From contig CANJMF010000001.1 in NCBI GenBank assembly GCA_947475895.1, positions 372,001 through 436,000 of the forward strand: a stretch of 64,000 nt of DNA. The letters run 5' to 3'. The translations under genes were made by a program, and so were the position numbers. Shown here one piece after another: positions 43,906 through 52,872 of this stretch. The notes under the pieces were generated by a model. The model worked only from the letters and a program-made list of their open reading frames with translations, had not been told where the DNA came from and did not search any database. Each line of letters begins with the position of its first letter. Position 1 is the stretch's first letter. Origin of the DNA: Fidelibacterota bacterium. Its GTDB lineage: Bacteria > Pseudomonadota > Alphaproteobacteria > Rhodospirillales > Rhodospirillaceae.

Positions 43906-45519
43906 CTATGCGGTCTTCTCGAACAGGCCAACCACACCGGCTACGGGACGACTGCGTTCTGCGCGTAAGGTGATCGCGCGATGCCCGACGGGGGTAAGAC
44001 CTCCGGCCCGCGCTAGGTCTTCGACGTATGACGTGCTGTGGTTAAAGCGCCCAGTGCGCTCCAATTTATATTTTCCCGCATTGAGGCTCTCGGCCGAGTA
44101 GGCAAACACACCCTTGGGAGCGAGGCAGCGCGCGATGGCCGGTATGAGCGTGGAGAGATCGCCGACGTATGGGAACAGGTCGATCGCGGTGATGAGGTCG
44201 AAGGGCTCACTCATCGCATTCAAGATCGATGCCGCGTCTCCTTGAATCAGATCGCTATAAACATTTTTTACGCGCGCGATTTCAAGCATCTTCGCCGACA
44301 CATCGATGCCGACACTGGCCTCGAATTTTTCCGACACGCTCAAAGCCTCGGCAACAAGGCCGGTTCCGCACCCGATATCCAAAAAATTCTTGAATGTGCG
44401 TCGCGGTGTCAACTCGCTCAATAACGCCGCCATACTTTGCGGCGCCTGATAGGAGGGCGCGCGCATATGATCGTAGTCACCCGCCGTCGAATCGAAATAT
44501 TGCTCAGCATATTTCTCCGGCAATGCTGGCAGGGCACCGCCTAGCAAAGCCGTGAGCATATGACGTGCCGTCATATTTTTAGGCTCAAGCGCTAAGACAA
44601 TTTGCCACGCGCGCTCCGCTGCACGGACGTTGTCGAGCAGTCCCTCGGCGATCGCGACTGCTGACATGGCGCCGGCGTGTCCCGGCGCGAGTTCCGCTGC
44701 GCGCCGCAGCGCGGGCAGGGCGCCTGCGAAATCGCCAGCCTCCAAGCTTGTAGCACCTAGAATATACTGCGCGCCCTCGGCTTCCGGATTCATCTCCACG
44801 GCTTTACGCGCCCAAAGCACGGCTTCCGCGGGTTTGTTTTGAAGAGAACAGGCGGTTGCCAGATTCACATAAGCCGGCGTGTTTCGCGGTTCGATGTCGA
44901 TGGACCGACGCAGCAATGCTTCGCCTTCCGCCGCCGATTTGGGGTCAACTAACAGAGACCCCAGTTTCAAAAGGGCGTCGGCGTTATTGGGATTGATCGA
45001 TACAACGCGCCGATAAGCAGCAAGCGCTTCATCCCTTCGTCCCAACCGCTGCAAGGCATCGCCGCGGCCAACGCATGCGTCTTCTTTCAACGGTTCGACC
45101 GCCAAAGCGCGCGCGAACGACTCTTCAGCACTCGTCCAATCATTCGCCAGCATCTGCATGACACCGAGGCCCGTAAGATTGACGGCAGACGGATCACGTT
45201 CGATATTTTTCTGCAGATAGGTTACTGCACGCGGATAATTCTCTGCAGCCGCGTAAGCTTCAGCAAGGCCGCCTAGATACGACGGGCTGACAGGATTCAG
45301 CGTAAGGCCGGCATTGAATGCTGCAACGGCCTCGCTCCACAGGCCGCACTTCAAGAGACCTTCGCCGGCTTGCGTGAATGCTTGCTTTTTGTTGTCCGTG
45401 AACATGGTGGGCAGATCACGATAAATCTGCGCTGCTTCCTTCGCGCTACCTTGCTGCAACAGGCGACGTGCAGAAAGAACCGCGGCGCGCAAGCTTGGGT
45501 ATGAATGGGTTATTGTCAT
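43906..45519 (-). CDS. TPR-repeat class I SAM methyltransferase
   Basis: 537 residues. Residues ~10-310 are TPR units (AVAAFNAGLTLNPVSPSYLGG; EALAAYRRVVSINPNNADALL). From ~375 a methyltransferase: NFLDIGCGTGLVAEALS (SAM loop), ASVGIDVSAKMLEIA, DLITAIDLFPYVGDLSTLI. It differs from the larger TPR-methyltransferase at 645-2780, which has extra central sequence, so the two are distant relatives rather than a recent duplication. Substrate unknown; TPRs suggest a protein substrate or partner. Monocistronic, between tRNA-Thr and the BI-1 gene. Confidence 0.85.
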   Translation of the reverse strand: MTITHSYPSLRAAVLSARRLLQQGSAKEAAQIYRDLPTMFTDNKKQAFTQAGEGLLKCGLWSEAVAAFNAGLTLNPVSPSYLGGLAEAYAAAENYPRAVTYLQKNIERDPSAVNLTGLGVMQMLANDWTSAEESFARALAVEPLKEDACVGRGDALQRLGRRDEALAAYRRVVSINPNNADALLKLGSLLVDPKSAAEGEALLRRSIDIEPRNTPAYVNLATACSLQNKPAEAVLWARKAVEMNPEAEGAQYILGATSLEAGDFAGALPALRRAAELAPGHAGAMSAVAIAEGLLDNVRAAERAWQIVLALEPKNMTARHMLTALLGGALPALPEKYAEQYFDSTAGDYDHMRAPSYQAPQSMAALLSELTPRRTFKNFLDIGCGTGLVAEALSVSEKFEASVGIDVSAKMLEIARVKNVYSDLIQGDAASILNAMSEPFDLITAIDLFPYVGDLSTLIPAIARCLAPKGVFAYSAESLNAGKYKLERTGRFNHSTSYVEDLARAGGLTPVGHRAITLRAERSRPVAGVVGLFEKTA

Positions 45520-45555
45520 GTTGATGTGTCGGTATCAAAAGCGGCGGACAAAGAA

Positions 45556-45584
45556 AAGGCCCGGACGTGAATCCGGGCCTTTTT
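45556..45584 (-). terminator. Rho-independent terminator of the BI-1 gene
   Basis: AAGGCCCGGA (45556-45565) / TCCGGGCCTT (45572-45581), a perfect 10-bp stem with a 6-base loop. T-runs follow on both strands (TTTTCTTTG on minus), so it could act bidirectionally. It lies 20 bases past the BI-1 stop and just upstream of the TPR-methyltransferase gene. Confidence 0.88.
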
Positions 45585-45604
45585 GTCATTAATTTTCAGC
45601 GAGT

Positions 45605-46348
45605 TTAGTCGCGGCGTACGCCCATAAATTGCAGCAGGAACTGGAACAAGTTGATGAAGTCCAGATAGATCGCAACCGCGCCCATAATCGCCGAATGATC
45701 GGTGCCGCCCATCTGAAGGTAGTTGTTCTTGATGCGCTGCGTGTCGTAGGCGGTCATGCCCGAGAACAACAAGACGCCAACGGCCGAGTAAACGAACTGG
45801 AGCGCCGCGCTGTGAACGAACATCTGCACGATACCCGCAATCATGAGACCAATGAGCCCCATGAACAGGAAGGTGCCGAACGCCGACAGATCGCGCTTCG
45901 TCAGATAGCCGTACAGGCTCAAGCTACCGAACGCCGTTGCCGTGATGAAGAACACGCGTGTGACGCTGACGCCCGTATACATCAGCAGGGCGTTTGAAAG
46001 GCCCACGCCCATGGTGGCGACGAAGGCCCAATACAGAACCTTCAACGTGCTGGCTTTCATGCGCGATGCGCCAAAGCTCATGGCGAGAATGATGCCGATG
46101 GGCGCCAGGATGCTCAGCCATCCGAGGCCGGTGGGGCCGTAACCTCTTTCGGTCGCTTGGAAAAACAAGCTGCGCGCGCCGGTGTTGGCCACCAGCATGG
46201 CGACAAGGCCCGACAGAAAAAGGCCCGACGCCATATAGTTGTAAACCTGCAGCATGTAGCGGCGCAGGCCGGCGTCGATCTCGGCAGCTCCCGCCTGGCC
46301 GACGCTATACGGCCGGCTGTAGGCGCCACGATCTGTTTCAAAAGCCAT
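45605..46348 (-). CDS. Bax inhibitor-1 / YccA-family membrane protein
   Basis: 247 residues from the ATG at 46346-46348, preceded by GAGGG at six bases; an in-frame start 18 bases earlier is less well supported. Seven hydrophobic segments (LSGLVAMLVA, LSILAPIGIILAMSFG, GLIGLMIAGIVQMFV). LRRYMLQVYNYMASGLFLSG and the C-terminal ALSIYLDFINLFQFLLQ-like block (here AIYLDFINLFQFLLQFMG) are diagnostic for the BI-1/TMBIM family. Family members are membrane proteins that permit pH-sensitive calcium leak or interact with FtsH; the bacterial role is poorly known. Monocistronic with its own terminator. Confidence 0.93.
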   Translation of the reverse strand: MAFETDRGAYSRPYSVGQAGAAEIDAGLRRYMLQVYNYMASGLFLSGLVAMLVANTGARSLFFQATERGYGPTGLGWLSILAPIGIILAMSFGASRMKASTLKVLYWAFVATMGVGLSNALLMYTGVSVTRVFFITATAFGSLSLYGYLTKRDLSAFGTFLFMGLIGLMIAGIVQMFVHSAALQFVYSAVGVLLFSGMTAYDTQRIKNNYLQMGGTDHSAIMGAVAIYLDFINLFQFLLQFMGVRRD

Positions 46349-46489
46349 CTGAACCCTCATATGCAAAAGGCCCTTTTACGGGCACACGCATCATATTGGG
46401 GCATTGGAGCGCGCGCGCAACCGGAATCGGCCTCCCATGGCCAAAACGTAATCCGATCTCACGCGGAATTTACCAGTTACTACAATTAC

Positions 46490-49039
46490 TTAGTCATTTC
46501 GGAGGAGCGGGGCGGCTTTGGCCCCCATGGCCCGCCACGTCCCGGTAAAACCCGCCATAAGTGTTGCGACCATCGAGCCCACGATTACGCCCCCCACCAT
46601 GGTGAAGTCGATCGTCCACGGGATGTGCATCAAGTGGGTCACAATGGCCCATGCGGCAATCGCTCCGACGAAGGCTGCGATCAGCCCGGCGGCCAGGCCG
46701 AGGAGGAGATATTCGAACACAAAGGCCTTCAGAACGTCGGCCCGCGTCGCACCTAACACTTTCAAGACGACCGATTCGTAGATGCGTCGCGCGTGCCCTG
46801 CAGCGATAGCGCCGGCTAAAACCAGCACGCCCGCAATCAGGGCGACGGCGGCCGTGACTCGCACCGCGACGCCCAAAGTCCCCAGCACCGTTTTCAACAT
46901 TTCAAGCGCCTCGCGCACTTGAATAACCGTGACGTTGGGTAGGGCATCCAGCACAGCTGACTCGATTTTCTCTTCCGATCCCGCCGTGGAGTTGACGGTG
47001 GCGATGTACATGCCCGGAGCGCCGGTTAATGCATTTGGCGAAAAGATCAGCGTGAAGTTCATGGCGCCCGATTGCCAGCGAATGTCGCGCAAGGAGGCGA
47101 TGCGCGCGGTGATTTCGCGGCCGAGAATGTTCACCGATAACGTATCGCCGATGCCGATGTGCAGATCGTGCGCGACCGCGGCATCGACCGACACAAGGTT
47201 CTCGCCATCATAGTCGGCCGGCCACCACGCACCGGCCGAAAGCCGCGCACTCTCCGGCAACGTCGCTGCATACGAGAGTCCGCGTTCGCCGCGCACGGCC
47301 CATCGGCTCGCGGGCTCGATCTGCGCCTGTTCGACAGGCACGTCCTTCAATTTCGTAACGCGCCCCCGAATCATTGCGCTCGATAGAACTTTGTCGACGC
47401 CGGGCACGGCACTCACCAGCGTTGTGAAACGCTCCACTTGATCGGGCTGAATATCGATGAAGAACATGCTCGGCGCATCGCTCGGCAGGCCGTGTTTGAT
47501 CTGTGCGTCGAGATTCGTCTGTAGCAGCGCGATCGCTACCAGAACCGAAAGGCCCAGCCCCAACGACAAGATAACGGTTGCCGTAGGCGATCCTGGCCGA
47601 TGCAAATTGGCGAGTGCCAGCCGCAGGCTCGGACGGCCCGCCGCGAAACCGGTGCGCGATTTAGTCAGCTTCGCTGCCAGCCTGATCACCAACGCCGCCG
47701 CCGCGCGGAATAACAGCAGCGCCGCCGATGCGCCGCCGACAAAGTACACCGCAAAGCGCGACTGATCGGCCGTGAAGATTGTGAAGGCCGCAAGGGCCGC
47801 GCCGATGACGCCAATCGCCGCCACATATTTCTTTTGCGGCCATTGTCCGCGATCCGCGACCAAGCTGCGAAAGAGCGCCACGGGCGCGATGTCGCGCGCG
47901 CGCGCCAGCGGCCACAAACCAAATACAGCGGTCGTCAGCACACCGAAGATCGCCGCTTCCAGTAATGCCATCGGGTAGACACCGAACACCATTTTGACCG
48001 GCAACAGGTCGCGCAAACCTTTGTCGGCCGCGAAGGGAATAGCCGCGCCCACAGCAACCCCAATTGCGATGCCGATGGCCGCAAGAAAAGCCATCTGAAT
48101 CAAATAAATCGCAAAGATGTCGTCGCCTTGCGCACCTAAGCACTTCAACGTGGCGATGGTGTTCATGCGCCCCGCCAGATGAGCGCGCACGGCGTTCGCC
48201 ACGCCAATGCCACCGGTCAGAAGCGCCGTCAGTCCCACCAATGTCAGGAACAACGTCACGTTATCTAAGAATGCGTCTAAGCCCTGTGCTGCTTGGTTCA
48301 ATCCCCTCACGCGCCAGCCGGCGTTGGGGAAATCTTTCAACAAGCGCGTGCGCATGACGTCCGCGGTTTCGGAGCCGTTGAAGCGAATGTTGTAGTTGTA
48401 ATCGACAAGGCTCCCCAGCTGCACAAGTTGGGTGGCCGCGACCGCTTCCATCGAAATCATCACGCGCGGACCGGCCGTCGCGAAGCTAACGCTGCGATCG
48501 GGCTCTTTCTGGATAACGGCACGAATTTGCAATGTCGCGTCGCCGACTTTGATGTGATCCCCGACAACAACATGCAGCCGTGTCAGCAACGACGCATCGA
48601 TCGCGGCACCCCACACGCCGTCTTGTTCCGCCAGCGCGGCGGCGAGTGATTGCGTGGGATGCAATTCAATCGCGCCGAATAATGGATAAGCCGTATCTAC
48701 AGCTTTCAGTTCGATGAGCGTGCGCGCCTGCGCCTCGCCGGCGGCATTTTCCACGCGCGCCATAGATCGCAAGTTCAGGTTCTGGCTGACATCGCCGCCG
48801 CGCCGCACAGCGGTCAACTCCGCATCGTTCAAGGGCCGCGCGCCGATGCGCACTTGCAAGTCGCCGCCCAACAAAGGCTGCGCATCTGCCTCGATACCCG
48901 CCTTTACGGAATCGTTGAGTGAGGCCGCGCCCGCAATCGCCGCAACGCCGATGGCGATACAGGCGACGAAAATACGAAATCCGCGCACGCCGCCGCGCAG
49001 CTCGCGCATGGCAAAGCGTAAGGCGAGGGGAAGCGCCAT
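46490..49039 (-). CDS. ABC transporter permease, FtsX/MacB-type (YbbP-like)
   Basis: 849 residues. FAMRELRGGVRGFRIFVACIAIGVAAIAG is the first helix with family signature. A large periplasmic domain, two FtsX permease modules (LFLTLVGLTALLTGGIGVANAVRAHL near residue 265; VRVTAAVALIAGVLVLAGAIAAGHARRIYESVVLKVLGATRADVL near 730) and a central block of extra helices give ten segments in all, as in E. coli YbbP. Such systems are mechanotransmitting or lipoprotein/lipid-related ABC complexes rather than classical importers. The start is one base after the YbbA-like stop; together with divergent tesA this repeats the E. coli tesA-ybbA-ybbP arrangement. Confidence 0.92.
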   Translation of the reverse strand: MALPLALRFAMRELRGGVRGFRIFVACIAIGVAAIAGAASLNDSVKAGIEADAQPLLGGDLQVRIGARPLNDAELTAVRRGGDVSQNLNLRSMARVENAAGEAQARTLIELKAVDTAYPLFGAIELHPTQSLAAALAEQDGVWGAAIDASLLTRLHVVVGDHIKVGDATLQIRAVIQKEPDRSVSFATAGPRVMISMEAVAATQLVQLGSLVDYNYNIRFNGSETADVMRTRLLKDFPNAGWRVRGLNQAAQGLDAFLDNVTLFLTLVGLTALLTGGIGVANAVRAHLAGRMNTIATLKCLGAQGDDIFAIYLIQMAFLAAIGIAIGVAVGAAIPFAADKGLRDLLPVKMVFGVYPMALLEAAIFGVLTTAVFGLWPLARARDIAPVALFRSLVADRGQWPQKKYVAAIGVIGAALAAFTIFTADQSRFAVYFVGGASAALLLFRAAAALVIRLAAKLTKSRTGFAAGRPSLRLALANLHRPGSPTATVILSLGLGLSVLVAIALLQTNLDAQIKHGLPSDAPSMFFIDIQPDQVERFTTLVSAVPGVDKVLSSAMIRGRVTKLKDVPVEQAQIEPASRWAVRGERGLSYAATLPESARLSAGAWWPADYDGENLVSVDAAVAHDLHIGIGDTLSVNILGREITARIASLRDIRWQSGAMNFTLIFSPNALTGAPGMYIATVNSTAGSEEKIESAVLDALPNVTVIQVREALEMLKTVLGTLGVAVRVTAAVALIAGVLVLAGAIAAGHARRIYESVVLKVLGATRADVLKAFVFEYLLLGLAAGLIAAFVGAIAAWAIVTHLMHIPWTIDFTMVGGVIVGSMVATLMAGFTGTWRAMGAKAAPLLRND

Positions 49040-49040
49040 G

Positions 49041-49784
49041 TTATCGCCCGCTCGCCGGTCCGTTGCTCACGACAAGGCCGTCGGCGATGCGCACCACACG
49101 CCCGCATTTTTCCGCCAGCGACGGATCGTGCGTGATGAGAACCAAGGTTGTGTTGTGGTGTTCGTGCAGCTCGAACAACAAATCGATAATCTGTTGCCCG
49201 GTGGCGCCGTCCAGATTTCCCGTCGGCTCATCGGCCAGCAAAATGCGTGGCTGCACGGCGAAGGCACGCGCTAAGGCCACGCGTTGTTGCTCGCCGCCCG
49301 AAAGTTGGCCGGGGTAATGCTCGATGCGATGACCCAAGCCCACCGCTTTCAATTGCGCTTCGGCCCGCGCGAAGGCGTCTTTGACGCCGGCGAACTCAAG
49401 CGGCACCGCTACGTTCTCTAAGGCGCTCATGGTTGGGATCAGATGAAACGACTGAAAAACGATGCCAACGTTATCGCGTCGGAACAACGCTAACCCGTCT
49501 TCGTTGAGTTTCGCGTAATCCGCGCCCGCGATACGCACGGTGCCGGAAGAAATCCGCTCAAGGCCCGCCATAATCATCAGCATGGTCGTTTTGCCCGACC
49601 CCGATGGCCCCACAAGCCCAACAGCCGACCCTTGCGCTACATTCAGATCGACCCCGCGCAGGATGTTGACCGGTCCCGCCGGTCCATCCAGAGTGAGGTG
49701 CACTTGCTCAAGCACAATGGCGGCTTCGGCCGGCGTGCGATCAGCGGCGACCTGATGTTTAAGAACGGCCGGAGATTGCGTCAT
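49041..49784 (-). CDS. ABC transporter ATP-binding protein (YbbA/LolD-like)
   Basis: About 247 residues from the ATG at 49782-49784 (an open frame to 49925 would run into tesA). Walker A GPSGSGKTT, Q-loop VFQSFHLIPTMSALENVAVPLE, signature LSGGEQQRVALARAFA, Walker B ILLADEPTGNLDG and a switch His in LITHDPSL are all present. FHLIPTMSALENV is typical of the MacB/LolD ATPase group. It energises the adjacent YbbP-like permease. Its start codon overlaps that of the divergent tesA on the same CATG tetranucleotide. Confidence 0.93.
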   Translation of the reverse strand: MTQSPAVLKHQVAADRTPAEAAIVLEQVHLTLDGPAGPVNILRGVDLNVAQGSAVGLVGPSGSGKTTMLMIMAGLERISSGTVRIAGADYAKLNEDGLALFRRDNVGIVFQSFHLIPTMSALENVAVPLEFAGVKDAFARAEAQLKAVGLGHRIEHYPGQLSGGEQQRVALARAFAVQPRILLADEPTGNLDGATGQQIIDLLFELHEHHNTTLVLITHDPSLAEKCGRVVRIADGLVVSNGPASGR

Positions 49785-50493
49785 GCGTGCTTCGATGTCC
49801 TGGATGTCCTGGATGCCATGGTGGCGATTGGTAGCATTTCGCCCGGCGTTACAAAAGGCGGCGGCGCTTTGCATCGCGATCACGATGACGTTAGGGCCGG
49901 CGCACGCAGCCGAACCCATGCGCATTCTCGCTTTCGGTGACAGCTTGACCGCAGGTTACGGACTCGCTGATCTCGCCGACGCCTTTCCCGCGCAACTCGA
50001 AAAGGCACTACGCGCCAAGGGGCATAACGTCATCATCGTTCAAGGCGGCATCTCCGGCGACACCTCAGCGGGCGGGCGCTCGCGTCTCGATTGGGCGCTA
50101 TCAGCCAAACCAGACGCTGTGATTCTCGAACTCGGCGCCAACGACGCCTTGCGCGCCGTCGATCCCAAAGTGACCGAGGACAATATGCGCGCCATCGTGC
50201 AGCGGATTCACAAAGACGGCACACCTGTTTTGATTGCCGGCATGATGGCCCCGCCCAACCTCGGACGCGATTACAGCGACCGCTTCAACCCGATCTTTCC
50301 CAAACTCGCTAAGGAAGCCAATGTTCTGCTGTATCCTTTTTTCCTCGACGGTGTCGTCGCGGTGCCGGAACTCAATCAGGCCGATCACATGCATCCGCTA
50401 CCGGCGGGCGTAAAAATTATCGTTCACCGCATTCTGCCCGCTGTCGAAAAGTTGGTGGCGCAGATCGATGCGCGTCGTAAGGCCGCGCAATAA
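49783..50493 (+). CDS. tesA: Periplasmic GDSL esterase/lysophospholipase, TesA-like
   Basis: 236 residues. A hydrophobic N-terminus (WRLVAFRPALQKAAALCIAITMTLGPAHA) is a signal peptide with predicted cleavage after AHA. The mature enzyme opens with RILAFGDSLTAGYGL (Ser54 nucleophile), then GGISGDTSAGG, LELGANDALR and QADHMHPLPAG with catalytic Asp and His: the SGNH hydrolase set of TesA/arylesterases. Four in-frame ATGs occur within the first 11 codons (49783, 49795, 49804, 49813), made by a tandem ATGTCCTGG repeat. GGAG before 49783 supports the first. Divergent from ybbA-ybbP, suggesting a common role in lipid or lipoprotein handling. Confidence 0.93.
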   Translation: MRASMSWMSWMPWWRLVAFRPALQKAAALCIAITMTLGPAHAAEPMRILAFGDSLTAGYGLADLADAFPAQLEKALRAKGHNVIIVQGGISGDTSAGGRSRLDWALSAKPDAVILELGANDALRAVDPKVTEDNMRAIVQRIHKDGTPVLIAGMMAPPNLGRDYSDRFNPIFPKLAKEANVLLYPFFLDGVVAVPELNQADHMHPLPAGVKIIVHRILPAVEKLVAQIDARRKAAQ

Positions 50494-50508
50494 CAGGATC
50501 GTCTTGCC

Positions 50509-51042
50509 GTGCGCCTCTTTGTCGCCCTCTCTCTGCCCGATGGCGTGATCGCCCGTTTACGTGTTTTGTGTAGCGGGATCCCCGGCGCTACGTGGGTCGC
50601 GCCTGAAAATATGCACATCACGCTGCGCTTCATCGGTGAAGTCGACGCGCCGATGGCGGAAGAAATCAATTACGTTCTCTCGAAACTCGAGGAAGCCGCC
50701 TTCAACCTGGAGATCGGCGGCATCGATACCTTTGGGCGCGGCAACCGTCCTCACGCGCTATGGGTGGGCGTAAAGCCCACTCCCGAACTCCTGCACCTTC
50801 AAAGCAAAATTGAATCCACACTCGTCCGCGCCGGCCTTCCGCCCGAAGGCCGGAAGTACACGCCGCATGTCACGCTCGCGCGCCTGCACCAACCCGATGT
50901 CGGGCGCGTGCAATCGTTCATCGAGGGCAACAACCTCTTTCAGGCCGGTCCGTTCACGGTTTCGCAATTCACCTTATTCGAAAGCCGCACCGGCAACGGG
51001 GGACCGATCTACGACGCGCTCGAGGACTACGCGTTGCGTTAA
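50509..51042 (+). CDS. thpR: RNA 2',3'-cyclic phosphodiesterase ThpR (2H family)
   Basis: 177 residues, GTG start at 50509. Starts RLFVALSLPDGVIARL as is usual for the family. The two catalytic H-x-T/S-x motifs are present, HITLRFIGEV (~44) and HVTLARL (~124), about 80 residues apart. The enzyme hydrolyses 2',3'-cyclic phosphates to 2'-phosphates and ligates tRNA halves in vitro. 15 bases after tesA, probably same transcript. Overlaps the convergent low-MW phosphatase stop by four bases. Confidence 0.93.
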   Translation: MRLFVALSLPDGVIARLRVLCSGIPGATWVAPENMHITLRFIGEVDAPMAEEINYVLSKLEEAAFNLEIGGIDTFGRGNRPHALWVGVKPTPELLHLQSKIESTLVRAGLPPEGRKYTPHVTLARLHQPDVGRVQSFIEGNNLFQAGPFTVSQFTLFESRTGNGGPIYDALEDYALR

Positions 51043-51500
51043 CCTGCGCGAAGGTTGTCGAGCAAGCCACGAGATGCCGCTTCCACCAAATCCAGAACGT
51101 GATCGAATCCCGCCGCTTCTCCGTAATAAGGATCGGGCACATCGGCCGACTTCGCGTCCGGGTGATAGTCGAGAAACAACTTCACGGCTGCTTTGCTGTT
51201 TTGGGGGCGCATGGCTTCCAGATGTGTCAAGTGCGCGTGGTCCATGGCCAAAATCAGATCGAAGTGATCGAAGTCTTCGCGTTTTACGCGCCGGGCGCGG
51301 AGTGGTTTCAGATCAAATCCGCGTTTTTCTGCGGCCTGGATCGTGCGCGAGTCGGGTGGCTCACCTATGTGATAGCCGTAGGTACCGGCTGAATCCACGT
51401 CGACCTCAAAGCGGGCAGCATCGGCGAAGTGGCGGAAAACGCCTTCGGCGGTGGGTGAACGGCAGATGTTGCCGGTGCAAACAAAAAGAACGCGTTTCAT
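51039..51500 (-). CDS. Low-molecular-weight protein-tyrosine phosphatase
   Basis: 153 residues. P-loop VCTGNICRSP gives C8-x5-R14 at the N-terminus, and VPDPYYGEAAGFDHVLDLVE supplies the general-acid Asp and the two Tyr. Cytosolic phosphatase acting on phosphotyrosine; no tyrosine kinase or exopolysaccharide gene is next to it, so the partner is unknown. Divergent from the sirtuin gene by 41 bases. Confidence 0.94.
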   Translation of the reverse strand: MKRVLFVCTGNICRSPTAEGVFRHFADAARFEVDVDSAGTYGYHIGEPPDSRTIQAAEKRGFDLKPLRARRVKREDFDHFDLILAMDHAHLTHLEAMRPQNSKAAVKLFLDYHPDAKSADVPDPYYGEAAGFDHVLDLVEAASRGLLDNLRAG

Positions 51501-51541
51501 GCGTGTCGTGACAAAACCGAGGCTGTGACAATATTCATATC

Positions 51542-52288
51542 ATGCCGCAAACATCCGTAAGCCCCAAGTTCATCCCGCCGCGTGACGGGCGTATTGTGAT
51601 TCTCACGGGCGCTGGTATTTCCAAAGAATCCGGCCTCGATACTTTTCGCGATGCTGGTGGCCTCTGGTCGCAAGTGCGGATTGAAGACGTCGCCACACCT
51701 CAAGCCTTCGCCCGCGATCCTGAACGCGTGCGTGCGTTCTACAACATGCGCCGCCAACGCCATCGGACCACGGATATCCGACCGAATGCGGCTCATGCGG
51801 CGCTTGCCCGGCTCGAGCAGGACTGGCCGGGCGAGGTGATTGTCGTAACCCAGAACGTCGACAACCTGCACGCCCAAGCCGGCAGCCGTAATCTCATCCA
51901 TATGCACGGCACAATCGGCAATGTGCGCTGCGATTTTTGCGGACATGCCGTCGCGTCCATGGACGACATGTCGGCGGACGATGTTTGCCGCGGGTGCACG
52001 CGCGCCGGCGGTGCGCGGCCCGACGTCGTGTGGTTCGGCGAGATGCCCCGCGAGATGGAGCGCATCGCCGCCATCTTGTCCGACTGCGACCTTTTCCTTT
52101 CCATCGGCACATCGGGCAACGTGTATCCCGCCGCCGGATTTGTTTCCGCTGTCCATCGCAACGGCACGCATACGGCCGAGTTGAACCTCGAGCCCTCGGA
52201 AGGCGCACACATTTTTGCCGAGGCGCATTACGGCCCCGCTACGGAAATCGTGCCGGCTTATGTCGATGCGCTGTTGAAAGCACCATGA
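51542..52288 (+). CDS. cobB: NAD-dependent protein deacylase, sirtuin class III (CobB-like)
   Basis: 248 residues. NAD motif LTGAGISKESGLDTFRDAGG, TQNVDNLHAQAG and catalytic His122 in HMHG. The zinc Cys are C130, C133, C149 and C152. Tyr67 and Arg70 form the Y-x-x-R pair (FYNMRR) that in SIRT5/CobB binds acidic acyl groups, so desuccinylase/demalonylase activity as well as deacetylase activity is predicted. The stop overlaps the next start (ATGA), coupling it to a uracil-DNA glycosylase gene. Confidence 0.94.
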   Translation: MPQTSVSPKFIPPRDGRIVILTGAGISKESGLDTFRDAGGLWSQVRIEDVATPQAFARDPERVRAFYNMRRQRHRTTDIRPNAAHAALARLEQDWPGEVIVVTQNVDNLHAQAGSRNLIHMHGTIGNVRCDFCGHAVASMDDMSADDVCRGCTRAGGARPDVVWFGEMPREMERIAAILSDCDLFLSIGTSGNVYPAAGFVSAVHRNGTHTAELNLEPSEGAHIFAEAHYGPATEIVPAYVDALLKAP

Positions 52289-52872
52289 GTAAATTCGAGA
52301 AAACCCTGAAGGACGCGCGCAACTGCACGCTCTGTGCGGCCGATCTTGCGTTGGGCCCACGCCCGGTTTTGCGCGGTAAGCCAAGCGCAAAGCTTCTCAT
52401 CGTCAGCCAGGCGCCCGGCACCAAAGTGCACTACAGCGGCGTTTCGTTTACCGATCGTTCGGGTGATCGCTTGCGCGATTGGCTCGGCATTGATTCGGAT
52501 ATGTTTTACGACGAAACACGCGTCGCCGTTTTCCCCATGGGCCTATGTTATCCGGGGCGCGACGCCAAAGGCGGCGATCTGCCGCCCGTGAAGCGTTGCG
52601 GCCCACTCTGGCATCCTAAAATCCGGCCGCTGTTCGCCAACGTCGAACTGACGCTCCTCGTTGGCGGCTATGGGCAAGTTTACTACTTGAAAGATCGGCG
52701 AAAAAAAACGCTGACGGAAACCGTTCAGTCGTGGCGCGACTACATGCCCGAGTTTATGCCGCTGCCCCACCCCAGTTGGCGCAACACCGGTTGGCTCAAA
52801 AAGAACCCATGGTTTGAAGCCGAATTGGTGCCTGAACTGCGCAAACGTGTCCGAAAGCTTATGCGCGCTTAA
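52285..52872 (+). CDS. Uracil-DNA glycosylase family protein with four-Cys (Fe-S type) pattern
   Basis: 195 residues from the ATG at 52285 that overlaps the sirtuin stop; longer in-frame extensions fall inside that gene. IVSQAPGTKVHYSGVSFTDRSGDRLRDWLG is the UDG-fold motif 1 region with the catalytic loop, and PLPHPSWRNTGW is motif 2. Cysteines 14, 17, 88 and 105 have the C-x2-C...C-x16-C spacing seen in 4Fe-4S family 4/5 UDGs, so a cluster is plausible. It removes uracil or related bases from DNA. The subfamily often appears as a generic UDG-family protein; exact substrate uncertain. Confidence 0.85.
   Translation: MSKFEKTLKDARNCTLCAADLALGPRPVLRGKPSAKLLIVSQAPGTKVHYSGVSFTDRSGDRLRDWLGIDSDMFYDETRVAVFPMGLCYPGRDAKGGDLPPVKRCGPLWHPKIRPLFANVELTLLVGGYGQVYYLKDRRKKTLTETVQSWRDYMPEFMPLPHPSWRNTGWLKKNPWFEAELVPELRKRVRKLMRA

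Noticed and set aside
49785..49925. Longer start for the YbbA-like ATPase
   Set aside because: It would be antisense to the tesA signal peptide and catalytic-serine region and adds no family sequence.
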